Shown here piece after piece: positions 5,783-6,766 of a stretch of 6,766 nt of DNA (positions are counted from its first letter, which is position 1; the number at the start of each line of letters is the position of its first letter). Where the stretch lies: the NCBI GenBank assembly GCA_020725985.1, contig DYTM01000078.1:1-6766 (forward strand), given 5' to 3'. This stretch comes from Methanomassiliicoccus sp. (GTDB lineage: Archaea > Thermoplasmatota > Thermoplasmata > Methanomassiliicoccales > JACIVX01). The notes beneath the pieces are model-generated. The model was not told the DNA's origin. It did not search any database and was given only the letters and a program-made list of their open reading frames with translations. The position numbers and the translations under genes were made by a program.

Positions 5783-6663
5783 TATCCAGGGAGGTCGCTT
5801 GGCGTGTGTTCGCGGCCGAGTACAACTCCTCCAATCTCGAGGTGAAGGGTCAGGAGGAAAGGGCGCCGTCGTACGTCGTCACGCCTCTCGGGGCGATGAT
5901 CAACCGGCTGTTTGTGGTAGGGGTTGTCACGGACATGGAGAACACGGGCACGGACGAGGAGCCGCTCTGGAGGGGACGGATCACGGACCCCACCGGCACC
6001 TTCTACGTCTCCGCGGGACAGTACCAGCCCGAGGCCGCGATGGCGATGTCGAAGATCCAGCCCCCGGCCTTCCTGGCCGTGGTGGGCAAGAGCAGGACCT
6101 ACTCCCCGGAGGAGGGGACGCTCTACGTCTCCGTGAGGCCGGAGCGCCTGACTGTTGTGGACGAAAGGATAAGAGACTACTGGGTGCTGGAGACCTGCAG
6201 GGCGACGATGAGGAGGATCTCGGCAGTGGAGGAGGCACTGCAGATGGATGCCCCGTCCGCCGAAGAGCTGATGAAGCTCGGCTATCCGAAGGCGCTCTCG
6301 GAGGGGGTGGTGGCGGGCCTCTCCCACTATCCGGACATCGACACCTCTCGCTACAGGACGCTCGTCATGGACACGCTGAAGTATCTCCTGCCCGAGTACC
6401 ACGCGGAAGCGGAGTTCCCGGGGAAGGTCGAGGAGGGGCCGGAGGAGCTCGAGGAGGAGCGGGAGGACATCGACAACGAGGAGAAGGTCCTCGCCATCAT
6501 CGACAAGCTCGACAAGAAGGGGAAGGGAGCGCCCTGGGACGAGATCGTTGACGAGGCGAAGAAGGGAGGGATCGGGAAGAACGAGCTGGAGGAGCTGACG
6601 AACTCCCTCCTGGACAAGGGACTGATCTACGAGCCTGTCCTGGGAAAAATGAAAAGAATCTAG
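5779..6663 (+). CDS. RPA-associated protein (COG3390) with an MCM-like C-terminal winged helix
   Basis: This is the partner subunit of euryarchaeal RPA. Proteins of this family are encoded beside rpa and in Haloferax volcanii act with their cognate RPA. The 294 residues begin with MISREVAWRVFAAEYN. An OB-type core follows (about 28-128) with the hallmark sequences RAPSYVVTPLGAMINRLFVVG (29-49, in part), WRGRITDPTGTFYVSAG (64-80), QYQPEA and PPAFLAVVGK. A helical segment spans about 130-205, an acidic linker about 216-232 (EEGPEELEEERED), and a final domain 233-294, EEKVLAIIDKLDKKGKG to LLDKGLIYEPVLGKMKRI, closely resembles the winged helix at the C-terminus of archaeal MCM helicases. That domain may recruit partners, as the RPA32 winged helix does in eukaryotes (inference). 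The start at 5779 overlaps the rpa stop by 4 nt, with GGAGGG at 5767-5772 inside the rpa coding region as ribosome binding site. The gene converges on the next gene across a 25-nt gap. Confidence 0.92.
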   Translation: MISREVAWRVFAAEYNSSNLEVKGQEERAPSYVVTPLGAMINRLFVVGVVTDMENTGTDEEPLWRGRITDPTGTFYVSAGQYQPEAAMAMSKIQPPAFLAVVGKSRTYSPEEGTLYVSVRPERLTVVDERIRDYWVLETCRATMRRISAVEEALQMDAPSAEELMKLGYPKALSEGVVAGLSHYPDIDTSRYRTLVMDTLKYLLPEYHAEAEFPGKVEEGPEELEEEREDIDNEEKVLAIIDKLDKKGKGAPWDEIVDEAKKGGIGKNELEELTNSLLDKGLIYEPVLGKMKRI

Positions 6664-6688
6664 GGGAAGAGGTTTGAGATATCACGCG

Positions 6689-6766
6689 TCAGGTGAACTC
6701 GTCCTTTGACATCGCGATGAGAATCAGCCCGACGAGGCCGAAGATCGTGCCGAGGAGATACGGTCC
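6689..6766 (-). CDS. C-terminal end of an unidentified gene, hydrophobic tail
   Basis: The minus strand stays open from the right edge to a TGA at 6689-6691, giving 25 residues: GPYLLGTIFGLVGLILIAMS followed by KDEFT. The hydrophobic run with glycines, then a short charged tail, looks like a last transmembrane helix ending in the cytoplasm. The gene would converge with the RPA-associated gene, 25 nt away. Too little is present to name a family, and chance openness over 78 nt is possible, although the composition is protein-like. Confidence 0.55.
   Translation of the reverse strand, partial: GPYLLGTIFGLVGLILIAMSKDEFT

Noticed and set aside
5002..6402. A 466-codon open frame on the minus strand opposite rpa and its partner.
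   Set aside because: It mirrors two well-supported genes. Its translation is full of Arg, His, Pro and Ser runs with no domain, which is typical of antisense frames in GC-rich coding DNA.
6430..6485. Run of GAG codons that looks like a simple repeat.
   Set aside because: It is explained by the acidic Glu-rich linker between the core and the winged helix of the RPA-associated protein.

Overview
The window reads as an ordinary chromosomal stretch of a fairly GC-rich (roughly 60% by eye) archaeon. The evidence is a PurP-type archaeal purine enzyme, an RPA single-strand DNA-binding protein with its COG3390 partner in an overlapping pair, AT-rich TATA elements about 25-27 nt before likely start sites, and both leaderless and GGTGA/GGAGG-led genes. 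The RPA plus COG3390 pairing points to Euryarchaeota. A Thermoplasmata-related lineage is a guess I cannot confirm. I see no transposase, integrase, phage gene, CRISPR array, tRNA or rRNA.

Layout: (1) 1-732, minus strand, the N-terminal 244 residues of a fold-type I PLP-dependent aminotransferase, cut by the left edge just after the PLP lysine. (2) 733-889, a divergent promoter region rich in small inverted repeats. (3) 890-1798, plus strand, pdxS, the synthase subunit of PLP synthase. (4) 1833-2903, minus strand, purP, convergent with pdxS. (5) 2989-3510, minus strand, a small polytopic membrane protein resembling the DedA/VTT family, with a 16-bp near-perfect palindrome over its promoter. 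(6) 3658-4272, plus strand, an aromatic-rich 204-residue protein I do not recognise. (7) 4454-5782 and 5779-6663, plus strand, an rpa and RPA-associated protein pair overlapping by 4 nt. (8) 6689-6766, minus strand, the C-terminal tail of a gene entering from the right, ending in a hydrophobic segment.

How the genes relate: the clearest unit is the rpa pair, which should make an ssDNA-binding complex for replication and repair. The associated subunit ends in a domain resembling the winged helix at the C-terminus of archaeal MCM helicases. PdxS makes PLP and sits divergently from a PLP-using aminotransferase, a suggestive but possibly incidental pairing. PurP is an independent purine biosynthesis enzyme with its own promoter. 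I did not find a convincing undescribed multi-gene system. The most useful leads are the palindrome at 3524-3539, the unrecognised 204-residue protein and the MCM-like tail on the RPA partner.
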